A DNA stretch of 64,000 bases, taken from the NCBI GenBank assembly GCA_965221575.1, contig CBDCSM010000013.1, positions 496,001 to 560,000 on the forward strand. The letters are read 5' to 3'. The translations under genes and the position numbers were made by a program. This DNA comes from JAPPHA01 sp965221575 (GTDB taxonomy: Bacteria; Pseudomonadota; Alphaproteobacteria; Rhodobacterales; Rhodobacteraceae). Below the pieces are notes generated by a model. The model saw nothing but the letters and a program-made list of their open reading frames with translations, ran no database searches and was not told the origin of the DNA. Positions 18,126 through 26,601 of the stretch are shown in pieces (the stretch's first letter is position 1; each line of letters starts with the position of its first letter).

Positions 18126-19190
18126 CTAGTCCCGCATCCGTGCTGACTTGCGGCGGAATTCCTCGGCATCCCAGTTGATCAACTCGTCAACATCTCCCGG
18201 AGCCAGTGTCGCGACCGACCACGCACCGGGGAGGCGACTGAAGACATCAACCAGGCAGAGAACCATTTCCTTGACTTCGGGAAGGGAGTCACGGCGCGCG
18301 AATATGCCGGCTCCATCGACAATGACCGCCGGAACGCCAGGATCTACCCCTTCCTCCATCTCCTGCCAGGAAAGAAATGGCAGATTCGGCCCGAGGAACA
18401 CGGCCTGGTCCGGGAAATAAACTCCTGACGACAGCCTTCGTTGCAACTCCGGCAGGCTCGAAATGAGGCCGGTTCCGGGACACCGCTCCCAAGTTGGACC
18501 GGTTTCCGTCCCCCAGTTGACCAGGGAATCCCGGTGAAGGTGTTTCCGCCGTGACACGTCATCGCGGGATCGCGTAATCGAGACCGGAAGCTCAAGGCGG
18601 TCCTCGACTTCCCCGATGAGCGAAGCGACTCTGGAAATCCGGTCGGCGGCGACAATGACACCGTGATTCTTCAGGAGAACGACTTCGGGGTTTCCGGCAC
18701 CCAGTGACGTTTCGATTTCCCTGGTCAGCGGAATTCCGGGCTTCCTGTATTCGGCGAGCGTCCAGTCAAGTCCGTCGAGCTTGCGTGGAAGCGTCTCAAT
18801 GCCCTCGGGGGAAATCAAATGGCAAAGTGCCAGAACGGAATGGTAGTGGAACACGAAACGTCGGGGCAACACGGCATGGAACGTCGTCTCGATGGATGGG
18901 CGCAATCCGTGCGATGAGCCGACCACCGCCTGCGTGCAAGACCCGTTCCCTCCACCGTTGAATTCGGCAATCACGCGGTCGATGTCGACGGGCAGGAATA
19001 CCCGGTGGATGCCGGAATCCGCCAACCGGGTTCCCGACGCCTTGATCCACATCGCCCCACCGGACTTTACCGATGTATTCCCGCCGGGACCCTGCACGAG
19101 CATCCGGTCCGACCCGATGCGCCTGGACAAGCCGAGAAAGTCCTCGGGCGGAGGGCCAGGCATCCCCGGGGCCTGCTTCCCATGGTTCAT
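18126..19190 (-). CDS. Long class II aldolase/adducin-domain protein
   Basis: A 354-residue member of the class II aldolase family, longer than the usual 210-280. The phosphate-binding GGNTSVK and WIKASGT motifs are near the N-terminus; the zinc-binding HYHS (FVFHYHSVLA) and the later KNHG (VLLKNHGVIVAA) are both present, so it may be catalytic. The C-terminal 120 residues form an extra region like the one in RhaD-type aldolase domains found fused with dehydrogenases. Its start overlaps the HAD gene stop by four bases and the FGGY kinase follows after two bases, so it is likely that the kinase product is its substrate. Retro-aldol cleavage of a ketose phosphate is inferred. Confidence 0.82.
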   Translation of the reverse strand: MNHGKQAPGMPGPPPEDFLGLSRRIGSDRMLVQGPGGNTSVKSGGAMWIKASGTRLADSGIHRVFLPVDIDRVIAEFNGGGNGSCTQAVVGSSHGLRPSIETTFHAVLPRRFVFHYHSVLALCHLISPEGIETLPRKLDGLDWTLAEYRKPGIPLTREIETSLGAGNPEVVLLKNHGVIVAADRISRVASLIGEVEDRLELPVSITRSRDDVSRRKHLHRDSLVNWGTETGPTWERCPGTGLISSLPELQRRLSSGVYFPDQAVFLGPNLPFLSWQEMEEGVDPGVPAVIVDGAGIFARRDSLPEVKEMVLCLVDVFSRLPGAWSVATLAPGDVDELINWDAEEFRRKSARMRD

Positions 19191-20089
19191 GTCAATATCG
19201 GCATCGCAAAGTCCGGCTCGGACCCGTTGTAGGTGCCCACGAGACGATTCAGTCGTTCGGCGATTGAATCGCCTCCGGTCAATCCCACGAACTCCGAAGC
19301 ATGGATTCCCCCGTACACGAACGCCGTTGCCAGTCCAGCGTTCCTCGCTCCCGCCACGTCATGTTCGAGGGAATCACCGACCATCAGGATCCGTTTTCTG
19401 CCGATATCGGGAAAGAGCGAACAAACCGCATCGAACACCGCGCCAAACGGTTTGCCGTACCACAACACGCGCCCTCCGCGATCTGAAAAGGCGTCCGCGA
19501 GCGAACCGGTTGCGGGAGCAATCCTGTCCTCGAGATAGCGGGACCGGTCGGGATTGGAACAGACGAGAGGAATGTTGCGGTCGAACGCCTGTGTCAGCAC
19601 GTTTTCTGCTTTCCCGGCTGAACCTTCGCCCGGGAATCCCATCAAGAGGACGGCATCGGCGGATTCGAGATCGAAGACCAGTTCCACTCCCCGGTTGCCG
19701 CTCGCCCAGGCCTCGGCGTCCCCGTCCCTCCCGGCAATTGCAAAGAATCTCTGGGGTCCGCTCTTCGAAACCGCGAGGATCCTTCTATCGAGGTCGTGCC
19801 AGCAGACTTCACCGGACGTCACCACATGATCGTCTTGCCGCAGGTCTACTCCCATTCTCGTGATCCTGGCGCGATTCAGATCAGCCCGCTTGCCCGAGTT
19901 GGACAGGATAACCACACCCTTGTTCTTTCTCCGCAGCCATTCCAATGCGTGGCCGACTTTTGGGAATGGCCGTCTCCCGTCATGAAGAACGCCGAACTGA
20001 TCCAGAACGGCAACGTCGAAGCGGTCAGCGACGTCTCTCAGGCTGGAGATCAGAACCGTCAAGTCAAACGGTCTCGGGCATATCGGCAA
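19187..20089 (-). CDS. Class IIA HAD-superfamily hydrolase (TIGR01459 type)
   Basis: A 300-residue phosphatase of the HAD superfamily. Motif I is LDQFGVLHDG (nucleophile Asp30, Asp37 late in the motif rather than the standard DxD), motif II is the SNSGKR region, and motif IV is MVGDSLEHDVAGA. This phrase DQFGVLHDG is characteristic of the TIGR01459 subgroup, phosphatases of unknown substrate often beside sugar genes. Its 5' end overlaps the metallo-beta-lactamase gene by 26 bases and its 3' end overlaps the long aldolase by four, so all are one operon. Probably it dephosphorylates a sugar phosphate or a damaged metabolite of the pathway. Confidence 0.88.
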   Translation of the reverse strand: MPICPRPFDLTVLISSLRDVADRFDVAVLDQFGVLHDGRRPFPKVGHALEWLRRKNKGVVILSNSGKRADLNRARITRMGVDLRQDDHVVTSGEVCWHDLDRRILAVSKSGPQRFFAIAGRDGDAEAWASGNRGVELVFDLESADAVLLMGFPGEGSAGKAENVLTQAFDRNIPLVCSNPDRSRYLEDRIAPATGSLADAFSDRGGRVLWYGKPFGAVFDAVCSLFPDIGRKRILMVGDSLEHDVAGARNAGLATAFVYGGIHASEFVGLTGGDSIAERLNRLVGTYNGSEPDFAMPILT

Positions 20090-20909
20090 AATAGAACGAA
20101 TAACCGGGAATGACCTGCCTGCGCACCCTCGGCTTCATGCCTTCAAAGGGATAGACGGGATGATTTCCCACGGCTTCGTCATGACAGGCAAGAATGTAAT
20201 CAGCCCGCTTGTCGATTTCCTCGACGGATCTCCAGCCCTCGATCGAATTCACGAAACGCGCCGGAACCCAGTACCGCCATTTTTCCTCCTCGTTCGGTTC
20301 CATGTTGCGTCCCTGGAATATCGCATCGCCGGCAATGACGATATCACCCGCTTCGGTTGAAACAGTGACGGACATATGACCGGGCGAGTGACCGGGCGTC
20401 GCGAACATGGATATCCCCGGCACGATGGTCGTATTGCCGTGCACGAGTTCGAAGCTGCATCCATTGTAGGCCGGTTCGATCCCGAGGATCGGGGACTCGT
20501 AGGTCCTGTAGTATAGCGGCAGCGGGTTGTAGGCCCACTTGATCTCGATTTCCGGGCAGATGTAGCGCGCGTTCCGGAATTCCTTCATGTTCTGCACGTG
20601 GTCCCAGTGCAAATGGGTCAAGATCACGATGTCGATGTCGCCCGGATCAACGCCCAACTTGTCACGCAAATGGTGATGGGATTCGAGGCATCCACGTTTC
20701 TGGCATTTGTGGTGATACCTGGTCGCCCGTTCCTCGTCGCAAAGCCCGGTGTCCACCATGATCTTGTGATCACCGGTATCAACGTAAAAACAGTAAACCG
20801 GGTTCCAGATCTTCTTCCCGGCAGGTCCTTTCCAGAAAATATACGTCCCCAGGTCTGCCTCCAGCCAACCCGTATTGATCGGGTAAATCCGCGTACTTGC
20901 CTTGCCCAT
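20064..20909 (-). CDS. Metallo-beta-lactamase-fold hydrolase, N-acyl-homoserine lactonase-like
   Basis: A 281-residue MBL-fold protein. The zinc-binding motif THLHWDH (His99, His101, Asp103, His104) is complete, and further metal ligands are visible in ATPGHSPGHMS, IAGDAIF and ACHDEAVG. It resembles the N-acyl-homoserine lactonase-like branch, whose members hydrolyse lactones. In a sugar operon a role as a sugar-acid lactonase is plausible, but quorum-signal hydrolysis cannot be excluded. No signal peptide is seen. Its end overlaps the HAD gene by 26 bases. Confidence 0.85.
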   Translation of the reverse strand: MGKASTRIYPINTGWLEADLGTYIFWKGPAGKKIWNPVYCFYVDTGDHKIMVDTGLCDEERATRYHHKCQKRGCLESHHHLRDKLGVDPGDIDIVILTHLHWDHVQNMKEFRNARYICPEIEIKWAYNPLPLYYRTYESPILGIEPAYNGCSFELVHGNTTIVPGISMFATPGHSPGHMSVTVSTEAGDIVIAGDAIFQGRNMEPNEEEKWRYWVPARFVNSIEGWRSVEEIDKRADYILACHDEAVGNHPVYPFEGMKPRVRRQVIPGYSFYFADMPETV

Positions 20910-21096
20910 GCACGATTCCTTTCAATCTGGTCTTGTCCCTGCGTCCGGCGGCGCCTTTCTGCAAATGGTTATCGATCCCGCCCGGCCGCAACGGTTCCGG
21001 TCCATCCGGCCCCTGAATACGGCGAACTCGGCTCGACCTCGACGGCAAGGCGCGAAGGTTCTTCCCTGCCCGCTCATTGACACGATTCCTCGGGAT

Positions 21097-21759
21097 TCAG
21101 CCTTCGCCGGCATGACTTCCGTAGTCCGAAAAGGCCGCGAGGGTTTCACCGACCTCGGCATCGCTCAACAATGAGGGGCCACCGACTTGTAAAGAATGGT
21201 GGTACTGCCGGGCAATCGTCTCAAGCTCGGTTGCGCGCCACATCGCCTCGTCAAGTGTCGAACCGACCGAGATCATGCCATGGTTGGCGAGGAGGCATGC
21301 CGTACGTCCGTCCATTGCCGCCAGGGCGACGTCCGCGAGTTTCCGTGATCCAAAGGTGGCGTAATCGGCGCACCGAACGTTGTTCCCGCCAAACGCGGCA
21401 ATCATGTAGTGGCATGGTGGAATCGGTTTCCGGGCTATCGCAAGGGCGGTGCAAAAGGTCGGATGGGCATGAACGATCGCGTGGATGTCTTCCCTATCCC
21501 GAAACAGCGCCTGATGCATGCGCCACTCTGTCGATGGTTTGAGCGGCCCGTCCCAGCCTCCTGACAGATCGTCAACCCGGATCGAGGCGACCATATCCGG
21601 AGTCATCCGGTCATATGGAATTGCAGACGGCGATATCAGTATCCGGTCTCCGAACCGGGCCGAGATGTTGCCCGAGGTACCCTGGTTGATTCCGTTTGCA
21701 TTCATCCGAATGCAGCTCTCGACGATCGCCACCCTTAAATCCCGCTCCCCCGTCGTCAT
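21097..21759 (-). CDS. Class II aldolase, L-fuculose-phosphate aldolase-like
   Basis: A 220-residue zinc aldolase of the FucA/AraD family. N-terminal GTSGNISARFGDRILISPSA gives the phosphate-binding region, the catalytic glutamate lies in KPSTEWRMH (Glu78), and the zinc ligands are His97 and His99 in VHAHPTF and a later histidine in LLANHGMI. It cleaves phosphorylated ketoses to dihydroxyacetone phosphate plus an aldehyde in related enzymes. It is 187 bases upstream of the MBL gene and 101 bases downstream of a second aldolase. The presence of two similar short aldolases suggests two substrates or a hetero-oligomer; I infer neither. Confidence 0.88.
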   Translation of the reverse strand: MTTGERDLRVAIVESCIRMNANGINQGTSGNISARFGDRILISPSAIPYDRMTPDMVASIRVDDLSGGWDGPLKPSTEWRMHQALFRDREDIHAIVHAHPTFCTALAIARKPIPPCHYMIAAFGGNNVRCADYATFGSRKLADVALAAMDGRTACLLANHGMISVGSTLDEAMWRATELETIARQYHHSLQVGGPSLLSDAEVGETLAAFSDYGSHAGEG

Positions 21760-21860
21760 TCTTTTGCCGCCATCGAATAAGGTCGTTGCGATCGAGCGCG
21801 CCGTGAACTCGCGATAGTCCGAATATCGAATGATGTTGATGACGGCACGGGTTTCGGTCC

Positions 21861-22556
21861 TTACCTGTCCTGTGACCCGGCTGAATATCGGACCAGTTCG
21901 TCACTGGCCGTTCCGAATCGTGGTTCGCGGGACGCCGGGCGTCCTCGCGCCAGGAGCAACGCGTCCCGGACGAAGGCTATGTGGGCGGTCTCCTCGATGA
22001 TCTCGGCAAGGTATTGCGCTTCCGTAAGCGTCGCGCCAACCCCAACGGTTCCATGATTGGCAAGGACCGCTCCCCTGATTCCGTGGTCCTCGAAAACCGG
22101 GCCTATCATTGCCGCCGTTTGCGGACCTAGGTTTTCGGATAACGGGATGAGCGGCAACCTGCCAATCTTTTCGACTGCCTGCACCGTCAGGCACGGTATT
22201 TCCATGCCGGCGCTTGCATATCCGGTTGCCCAGGGACTGTGGCAATGAACGATGGCGTTGATGTCACTCCTGCGTCGGTAGATCTCGAGATGGAACTCCA
22301 GGTCCTTTGACGGTTTCAGGTGCGAAGACGACGATTGAACGGTCCCGTCGAGCATCACCACCTGGAGGTTCTCGCGGGCACACTCGCGGAATCCCACACC
22401 AGACGGCTTGATCACGATGGCGTCCCGCGATTTCAGCCTGACAGAAAGGTTGCCCCCGGCATTCGTCTGCAACCGCAGGTCGAAACACCGCCCCGCGGTC
22501 GCGACCAATTCGTCCTTTCTGGTCGTGATGTCGTCCGGGTCAAGTGAATCAGTCAT
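21861..22556 (-). CDS. Second short class II aldolase/adducin protein
   Basis: A 231-residue class II aldolase family protein. NAGGNLSVRL and IVIKPSG make the phosphate-binding region, the acidic residue is in SKDLEFHLEIY, and zinc histidines are in IVHCHSPWATGY and VLANHGTVGVG. It lies between the Tm-1-like gene, whose stop overlaps this start as ATGA, and another aldolase. Compared with its neighbour it has the KPSKDLEFH variation in place of KPSTEWRMH, so the two are not a recent duplication. Function as a sugar-phosphate aldolase or epimerase in the same pathway is inferred. Confidence 0.87.
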   Translation of the reverse strand: MTDSLDPDDITTRKDELVATAGRCFDLRLQTNAGGNLSVRLKSRDAIVIKPSGVGFRECARENLQVVMLDGTVQSSSSHLKPSKDLEFHLEIYRRRSDINAIVHCHSPWATGYASAGMEIPCLTVQAVEKIGRLPLIPLSENLGPQTAAMIGPVFEDHGIRGAVLANHGTVGVGATLTEAQYLAEIIEETAHIAFVRDALLLARGRPASREPRFGTASDELVRYSAGSQDR

Positions 22557-23692
22557 GGCATCGAGTCTCCTGATGGCAGTTCCGCCAAGAGCCGGGCGAC
22601 CGCCCTTTTCGCCACTGCGGGCGAATTGATGTGGTCAGGCATGCGCGTGACCTCGAACGCGGCCGCCTCTTTCTCAAATACCTCAGCCGCGCATTCTCGC
22701 AAGCCCGGGTCTTCGATCGCGCCCCCGGGACGATCTTCGCTGGAAAACCCCCCCATTGGCAGGAGGACCTCGCAATGCGCTCTCGAGCAGTTCAGATCGG
22801 TCGCCAACGCGCGCGCGGCCCTGACCATTTCGCTATCGTTCAGCTTGACATGGGTGAAATAGCCGGAATGGCAATAGTGGGCACGTAAGCGCCAGGACCG
22901 GGGCAGCGTCTTCGGAGAGCCGGCATCCAGAAAGTTGAGCGCTCCTGGAATGACTATTCGAGGAATTTCATGGCCACAGGTGAATCGCTCGGGCATCGGG
23001 GTATGGGCACCCGCGACATGCATGCGGACGATTTCGTTGACCGTCAGATCGATCATGCCTGTGAACATCCCCTCGCGGGCGAATCGCACCAGCGCCGCGC
23101 CGCCAAATCCCGACGCATGGAAAGTCGATGTCTCTTGTCCGGCGGCCCGCAACAATCGAATGGTTTTTTCCCCGGCCGCCTGCGTGACCCCAAGCAGCGA
23201 CACAGCGATTCCCTTTCGGCACCCGATCCGGCGGATTCGCTCGTCGACGACGCTGGCAACCATCGCCGCGGTCCGGACGAAAATCTGCCGAAGTGTCGAA
23301 TTCATTCCCTGGATGTCACAGGGCGACGGAATCAGCGTGACCGGGCAATCCGCGAGACTGCCCCTTGGGTCAAACGGCAGGGTCGTGACCAGGAATTTCG
23401 GCAGGTCCAGCGGAAGAGACCGCATCGCCTGCAACACCATCTCGCTTCCGGTGCCGCCTCCGACCCCAACCACGGCCGCCGGCATGTTCCCCGAAACGGT
23501 TTTCGCCGCCCTCTCCGCCCTGTCTCTCATTCGAGCCAGTTTTGCATCCGCCGCCATTACCGTTCCGCCGGACTCGAGCGACAGGTCCATCCTCGTCACG
23601 TCGAGACCTTCGGCGACAAGTGCGGATTCCAGCTCATGGAGTTCTTCGGACTTGGTCTCGAATGTACCGAGAAGGACGATACAGGCGCCCAT
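22553..23692 (-). CDS. Tm-1-like ATP-binding domain protein (UPF0261)
   Basis: A 379-residue member of the UPF0261/Tm-1-like family. Seen are the opening ACIVLLGTFETKSEEL, the nucleotide-binding GVGGGTGSEM, LVTTLPFDPRG and the conserved VIPGALNF. The plant homologue Tm-1 binds ATP and a viral replicase; bacterial members lie in catabolic operons, usually beside a phosphoenolpyruvate-hydrolase-like partner that is not seen here. It is the first gene of the aldolase operon and its stop overlaps the aldolase start. ATG 23692 is chosen because the family starts here; an in-frame start at 23815 would add an unrelated head. The biochemical function is unknown. Confidence 0.85.
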   Translation of the reverse strand: MGACIVLLGTFETKSEELHELESALVAEGLDVTRMDLSLESGGTVMAADAKLARMRDRAERAAKTVSGNMPAAVVGVGGGTGSEMVLQAMRSLPLDLPKFLVTTLPFDPRGSLADCPVTLIPSPCDIQGMNSTLRQIFVRTAAMVASVVDERIRRIGCRKGIAVSLLGVTQAAGEKTIRLLRAAGQETSTFHASGFGGAALVRFAREGMFTGMIDLTVNEIVRMHVAGAHTPMPERFTCGHEIPRIVIPGALNFLDAGSPKTLPRSWRLRAHYCHSGYFTHVKLNDSEMVRAARALATDLNCSRAHCEVLLPMGGFSSEDRPGGAIEDPGLRECAAEVFEKEAAAFEVTRMPDHINSPAVAKRAVARLLAELPSGDSMP

Positions 23693-23978
23693 TTGATCAG
23701 CCCGCGACCATGAAAAAGGTCGTTCCGGACCCGAATTGGCATGAAACGGGGGGAGCAATGCGTGACCGGCCGCGCAGTTCTCCGGCGGAAGCCTGCCTGT
23801 ACCGAGTTTCGTCACGCGCGACGGTTTCCCGGATCGGTCTCGAGGTCGAAACCAGACGTTCGAACGGAATTCCCGGCAGAATCATGCGCACGGCAACCAG
23901 GAACCGCGTATCATCGCCAGGCGGCAGGAGATCGTGGCTCCAGGACTGGCCTGACGAGCGAAATTCCATGCATGCCTG

Positions 23979-24455
23979 TCACTCGATCGATCCGTGGACT
24001 GCGACCTGCATCAAATCCGCTTCGGTTGCCCGGATGGAACGAAATTGTTCGCGCACGCCGGAATCCGTCAACTCCCGGTAAACGACCAGGACATCATTTG
24101 ACGACTGGTCGTCACAGAGGTCCTGCATGTGATTGAGTTCCTCCCTGGATACCGGCAAAGCCGCTTCCACCGAAGGCGCACCGTAGATCTCGACGAAATG
24201 CTCGGCCAGGCGTTTAACAAGGGCTTCGAATTCGGCTGGCTCGATCCGGGTCACCGAAACGAGCGATGCCCTGCCAAAGCTGTCGAGGCCCAGCCAACCA
24301 TTGGTAAATGCCTGCCTGGACTTCCCGGCCAGATCGTCATCGGTCCAGTTCGAAAACTCGAACCCGCCGCTGATTGCCCACTCGCCCGGCTGGGCCGCGC
24401 GATGAAAGACATTGTCGTCGCTTTCATCAAACCGAATTGTGCGTGCAAGATTCAA
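23979..24455 (-). CDS. DUF6505-type conserved protein of the formate dehydrogenase region
   Basis: A protein of about 158 residues that I match to the DUF6505 family by the opening LARTIRFDESDDNVF and the phrase PGEWAISGGFEFS. No catalytic motif, signal peptide or membrane segment is evident; it is acidic overall. It is the last of four minus-strand genes after the ligase-like protein. The start is uncertain: I take TTG 24455, as longer frames would run into the ligase gene. I infer from its position near formate dehydrogenase genes that it helps the biogenesis of that enzyme; the direct role is not known. Confidence 0.65.
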   Translation of the reverse strand: MNLARTIRFDESDDNVFHRAAQPGEWAISGGFEFSNWTDDDLAGKSRQAFTNGWLGLDSFGRASLVSVTRIEPAEFEALVKRLAEHFVEIYGAPSVEAALPVSREELNHMQDLCDDQSSNDVLVVYRELTDSGVREQFRSIRATEADLMQVAVHGSIE

Positions 24456-24468
24456 TTGAGCATCCAGC

Positions 24469-25191
24469 CTATTCCAGGAGTCCGGAGAGCGGCAACAGGC
24501 GCGTTTCCCCGGCCGTCCTGACCAGCATTCCGAACCGCTCGTCGATCCCGACGAAGATACCGGAGATATCCTCTCCACCGTAGGTCAGCGAAATGGTTTC
24601 CCCCATGTCATGGGCCATGGACCGCCATTCCGCATGGAGTGGAGCATTGCCGTCATCCAGCCACCTGTTGACCCAGGACAGGGTATGCCGCGCCCAAGAC
24701 TCAAGCAACATGGTCGGGTCGACGTCGCCGCACCCCTCCAGGTAAAGCGCCGTTTGGTCAGGGGTGATCCCGGGAGATTCGGCGACCAGGATAAACGGGA
24801 TTTCAATCCCGATCACAAGCCAGTCGGGCTCGACCGAAGGGTGCCTCGTCGATGCGCTTGCCCGAAGCTTCCCGCAGGACGCGCCGTTAACCCGTATTCC
24901 TCCGCTCCACTCCAGGTGAACCGCGACCTCCGGAGGCGCAAGCGCGCCGAGGGCATTGCTGAAACCGACGCCGCACGCGCACCACATCGCCATAGCGTCC
25001 TCCAGCACCTGTTCCGGACCAAAGATGATCGATGCGCGCATTCGGTCGACGAAGACACCATGGACGACAGTCCCGGCGTCGCAACCGAGCGACGCCATCG
25101 ATACCGCTTTTTCAAAGGGGTCAACCGCAGCCGAAACCGCCACCGGTGTCAGGAGAGGTGGCAGTACGGGGTCCGGCCCAGAAATCATCAA
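24469..25191 (-). CDS. Biotin/lipoate-protein ligase-like protein (DUF4444 C-terminus)
   Basis: A 240-residue protein with the fold of biotin/lipoate ligases. The region that in BirA reads KWPND...RKxAGIL is here HLEWSGGIRVNGASCGKLRA, and the following strand WLVIGIEIPF matches the ligases' IGxGxN strand. The ligases' conserved lysines of these motifs are therefore displaced. The C-terminal 60 residues look like the DUF4444 domain. It overlaps the Mrp gene stop by four bases and is followed by the DUF6505-type gene. No biotin or lipoyl acceptor gene is next to it. It may attach or carry a cofactor, or be a catalytically altered scaffold; context suggests formate dehydrogenase maturation. Confidence 0.75.
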   Translation of the reverse strand: MMISGPDPVLPPLLTPVAVSAAVDPFEKAVSMASLGCDAGTVVHGVFVDRMRASIIFGPEQVLEDAMAMWCACGVGFSNALGALAPPEVAVHLEWSGGIRVNGASCGKLRASASTRHPSVEPDWLVIGIEIPFILVAESPGITPDQTALYLEGCGDVDPTMLLESWARHTLSWVNRWLDDGNAPLHAEWRSMAHDMGETISLTYGGEDISGIFVGIDERFGMLVRTAGETRLLPLSGLLE

Positions 25192-26255
25192 CCAAGTCCC
25201 TGGCCGACGAGCTTGTCCGCGAGGCCATGAAAAACACCCGCCTGGGACGATCCCGGGCTGGAAATCACGATCGGCGTTCCTCCGTCAGAGGCACGACGGA
25301 TGTCAAGGTGCAATGGAATCTCGGCGAGAAGTGGCAATCCCAGACGATCGGCCTCTGCCCGAACTCCGCCATGGCCAAACACGTGCTCTTCGTGGCCACA
25401 TTTAGAACAAATATGGGTGGACATGTTTTCAATCAGCCCGGCGACGGGAGTATTCATCTTGGCAAACATGTTCAATGCTTTACGGGCGTCAATAAGGGCT
25501 ACGTCCTGGGGTGTGGACACGACGAGCGCGCCCGTGACCTCGGCCTTTTGCGTCAGCGTCATCTGAACATCGCCCGTCCCGGGAGGCAGATCGACGATAA
25601 GCACGTCGAGTTGACCCCACTGAACCTGGTTCAGCATTTGCTGCAACGCACCCATCAGCATGGGCCCTCTCCAGACGACCGCCTCATCCTCGCGAACCAT
25701 GAGTCCGATGGACATCAATGTTACGCCATGGTTCCGAAGCGGCAGGATGATTTTTCCGTCAGGAGACGCCGGCCGGCCGGAAACGCCGAGCATCCTTGGC
25801 TGCGAAGGTCCGTAGACATCGGCGTCGAGCAGGCCCACCCGGCGGCCGGCGACGGCAAACGCCACTGCCAGGTTGGCCGCGACGGTCGATTTTCCGACTC
25901 CACCCTTGCCCGAGGCAATTGCCAGAATCCTGTCGACTCCGGCAATTCTTGCCGGACCTTGCTGCTGCGCTGCACCTCTGCCCCCGAGGTCGGGCGGCGG
26001 GGGACTCTTGGAGTGGGCGGTCATGACCGCAGAAACGCTGTCCACGCCCGGCAGCTCGCCGACCGCTTTTTCTGCCGCCTGCCTTACCTGTTCGAGATCC
26101 TTTGCCCTGTCCGGCTCGACCTCCAGCACGAACCGAACCGCGCCGCCTTCGACGCTCAGGGCGCGAACCAGACCAAGGTTCCAGATGTCCTTGCCAACCG
26201 CGGGATCGACAATCCGGGACAGCACCTCAATGACGGTTTTTCGATCCGCGGTCAT
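25188..26255 (-). CDS. Mrp/NBP35-type iron-sulfur cluster carrier ATPase
   Basis: A 355-residue P-loop protein of the Mrp/ApbC family. The first 85 residues form a DUF59/MIP18 domain, and the deviant Walker A GKGGVGKST lies near residues 116-124. Further on are IVDLPPGTGDVQ (switch/Walker B) and the cluster-binding C-x-x-C in HICSKCGHEEHVFG. Such proteins carry a [4Fe-4S] cluster between two subunits and hand it to target enzymes. It sits two bases after the DUF6494-type gene and overlaps the ligase-like gene, so it is coupled with both. Proximity to a polyferredoxin and formate dehydrogenase suggests these as clients. It may also serve as the housekeeping carrier. Confidence 0.92.
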   Translation of the reverse strand: MTADRKTVIEVLSRIVDPAVGKDIWNLGLVRALSVEGGAVRFVLEVEPDRAKDLEQVRQAAEKAVGELPGVDSVSAVMTAHSKSPPPPDLGGRGAAQQQGPARIAGVDRILAIASGKGGVGKSTVAANLAVAFAVAGRRVGLLDADVYGPSQPRMLGVSGRPASPDGKIILPLRNHGVTLMSIGLMVREDEAVVWRGPMLMGALQQMLNQVQWGQLDVLIVDLPPGTGDVQMTLTQKAEVTGALVVSTPQDVALIDARKALNMFAKMNTPVAGLIENMSTHICSKCGHEEHVFGHGGVRAEADRLGLPLLAEIPLHLDIRRASDGGTPIVISSPGSSQAGVFHGLADKLVGQGLG

Positions 26256-26257
26256 GA

Positions 26258-26458
26258 TCAGTCAGGTCCGACGATTTGTCCTTCTACCACGTGTTCAAGC
26301 TCGAGATCGTCAATCGTGAGCACGACACGCGCTGAGAATTCCCGGCCCGATGTTCGTTCCGACCCTGCTTCCCTCATGGCGGCCTCGATTGCCTGCTGAG
26401 ACGTGACACCTACACGCTTGAGATACTTGCGCATGGTCATGTTGAATTCTTCGCTCAT
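26258..26458 (-). CDS. Small DUF6494-type protein
   Basis: A 66-residue protein starting MSEEFNMTMRKYLKRVGVTS, with an excellent GGAGGG ribosome site before ATG 26458. The opening and the phrase QQAIEAAMREAG match the small DUF6494 family. No cysteine, metal or nucleotide motif is seen. It is the first gene of the four-gene cassette and its stop is two bases before the Mrp gene. Because it is so small and so tightly linked, I infer an adaptor role for Mrp or for the cofactor proteins behind it. Confidence 0.7.
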   Translation of the reverse strand: MSEEFNMTMRKYLKRVGVTSQQAIEAAMREAGSERTSGREFSARVVLTIDDLELEHVVEGQIVGPD

Positions 26459-26601
26459 TAAGCCCTCCGGATGTCGATGGATAACCCGGCAACATAGTGC
26501 CGACCTCGCGAAAGTCGAGAAGGAACAGCCACCTGCTGGCGATTTCAGGGAATGCGGAGCCCGGAAACCGAAAAAAGGACCGCTCAAGAGAGGATTCCGC
26601 A

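Noticed and set aside
18892..19863. 323-codon plus-strand frame
   Set aside because: Antisense to the aldolase and HAD genes; extreme Arg and Pro content.
22935..23713. Two overlapping plus-strand frames of about 250 codons
   Set aside because: Both are antisense to the Tm-1-like gene.
25032..26399. 455-codon plus-strand frame
   Set aside because: Antisense to Mrp, the ligase-like protein and DUF6494, all of which carry real motifs.
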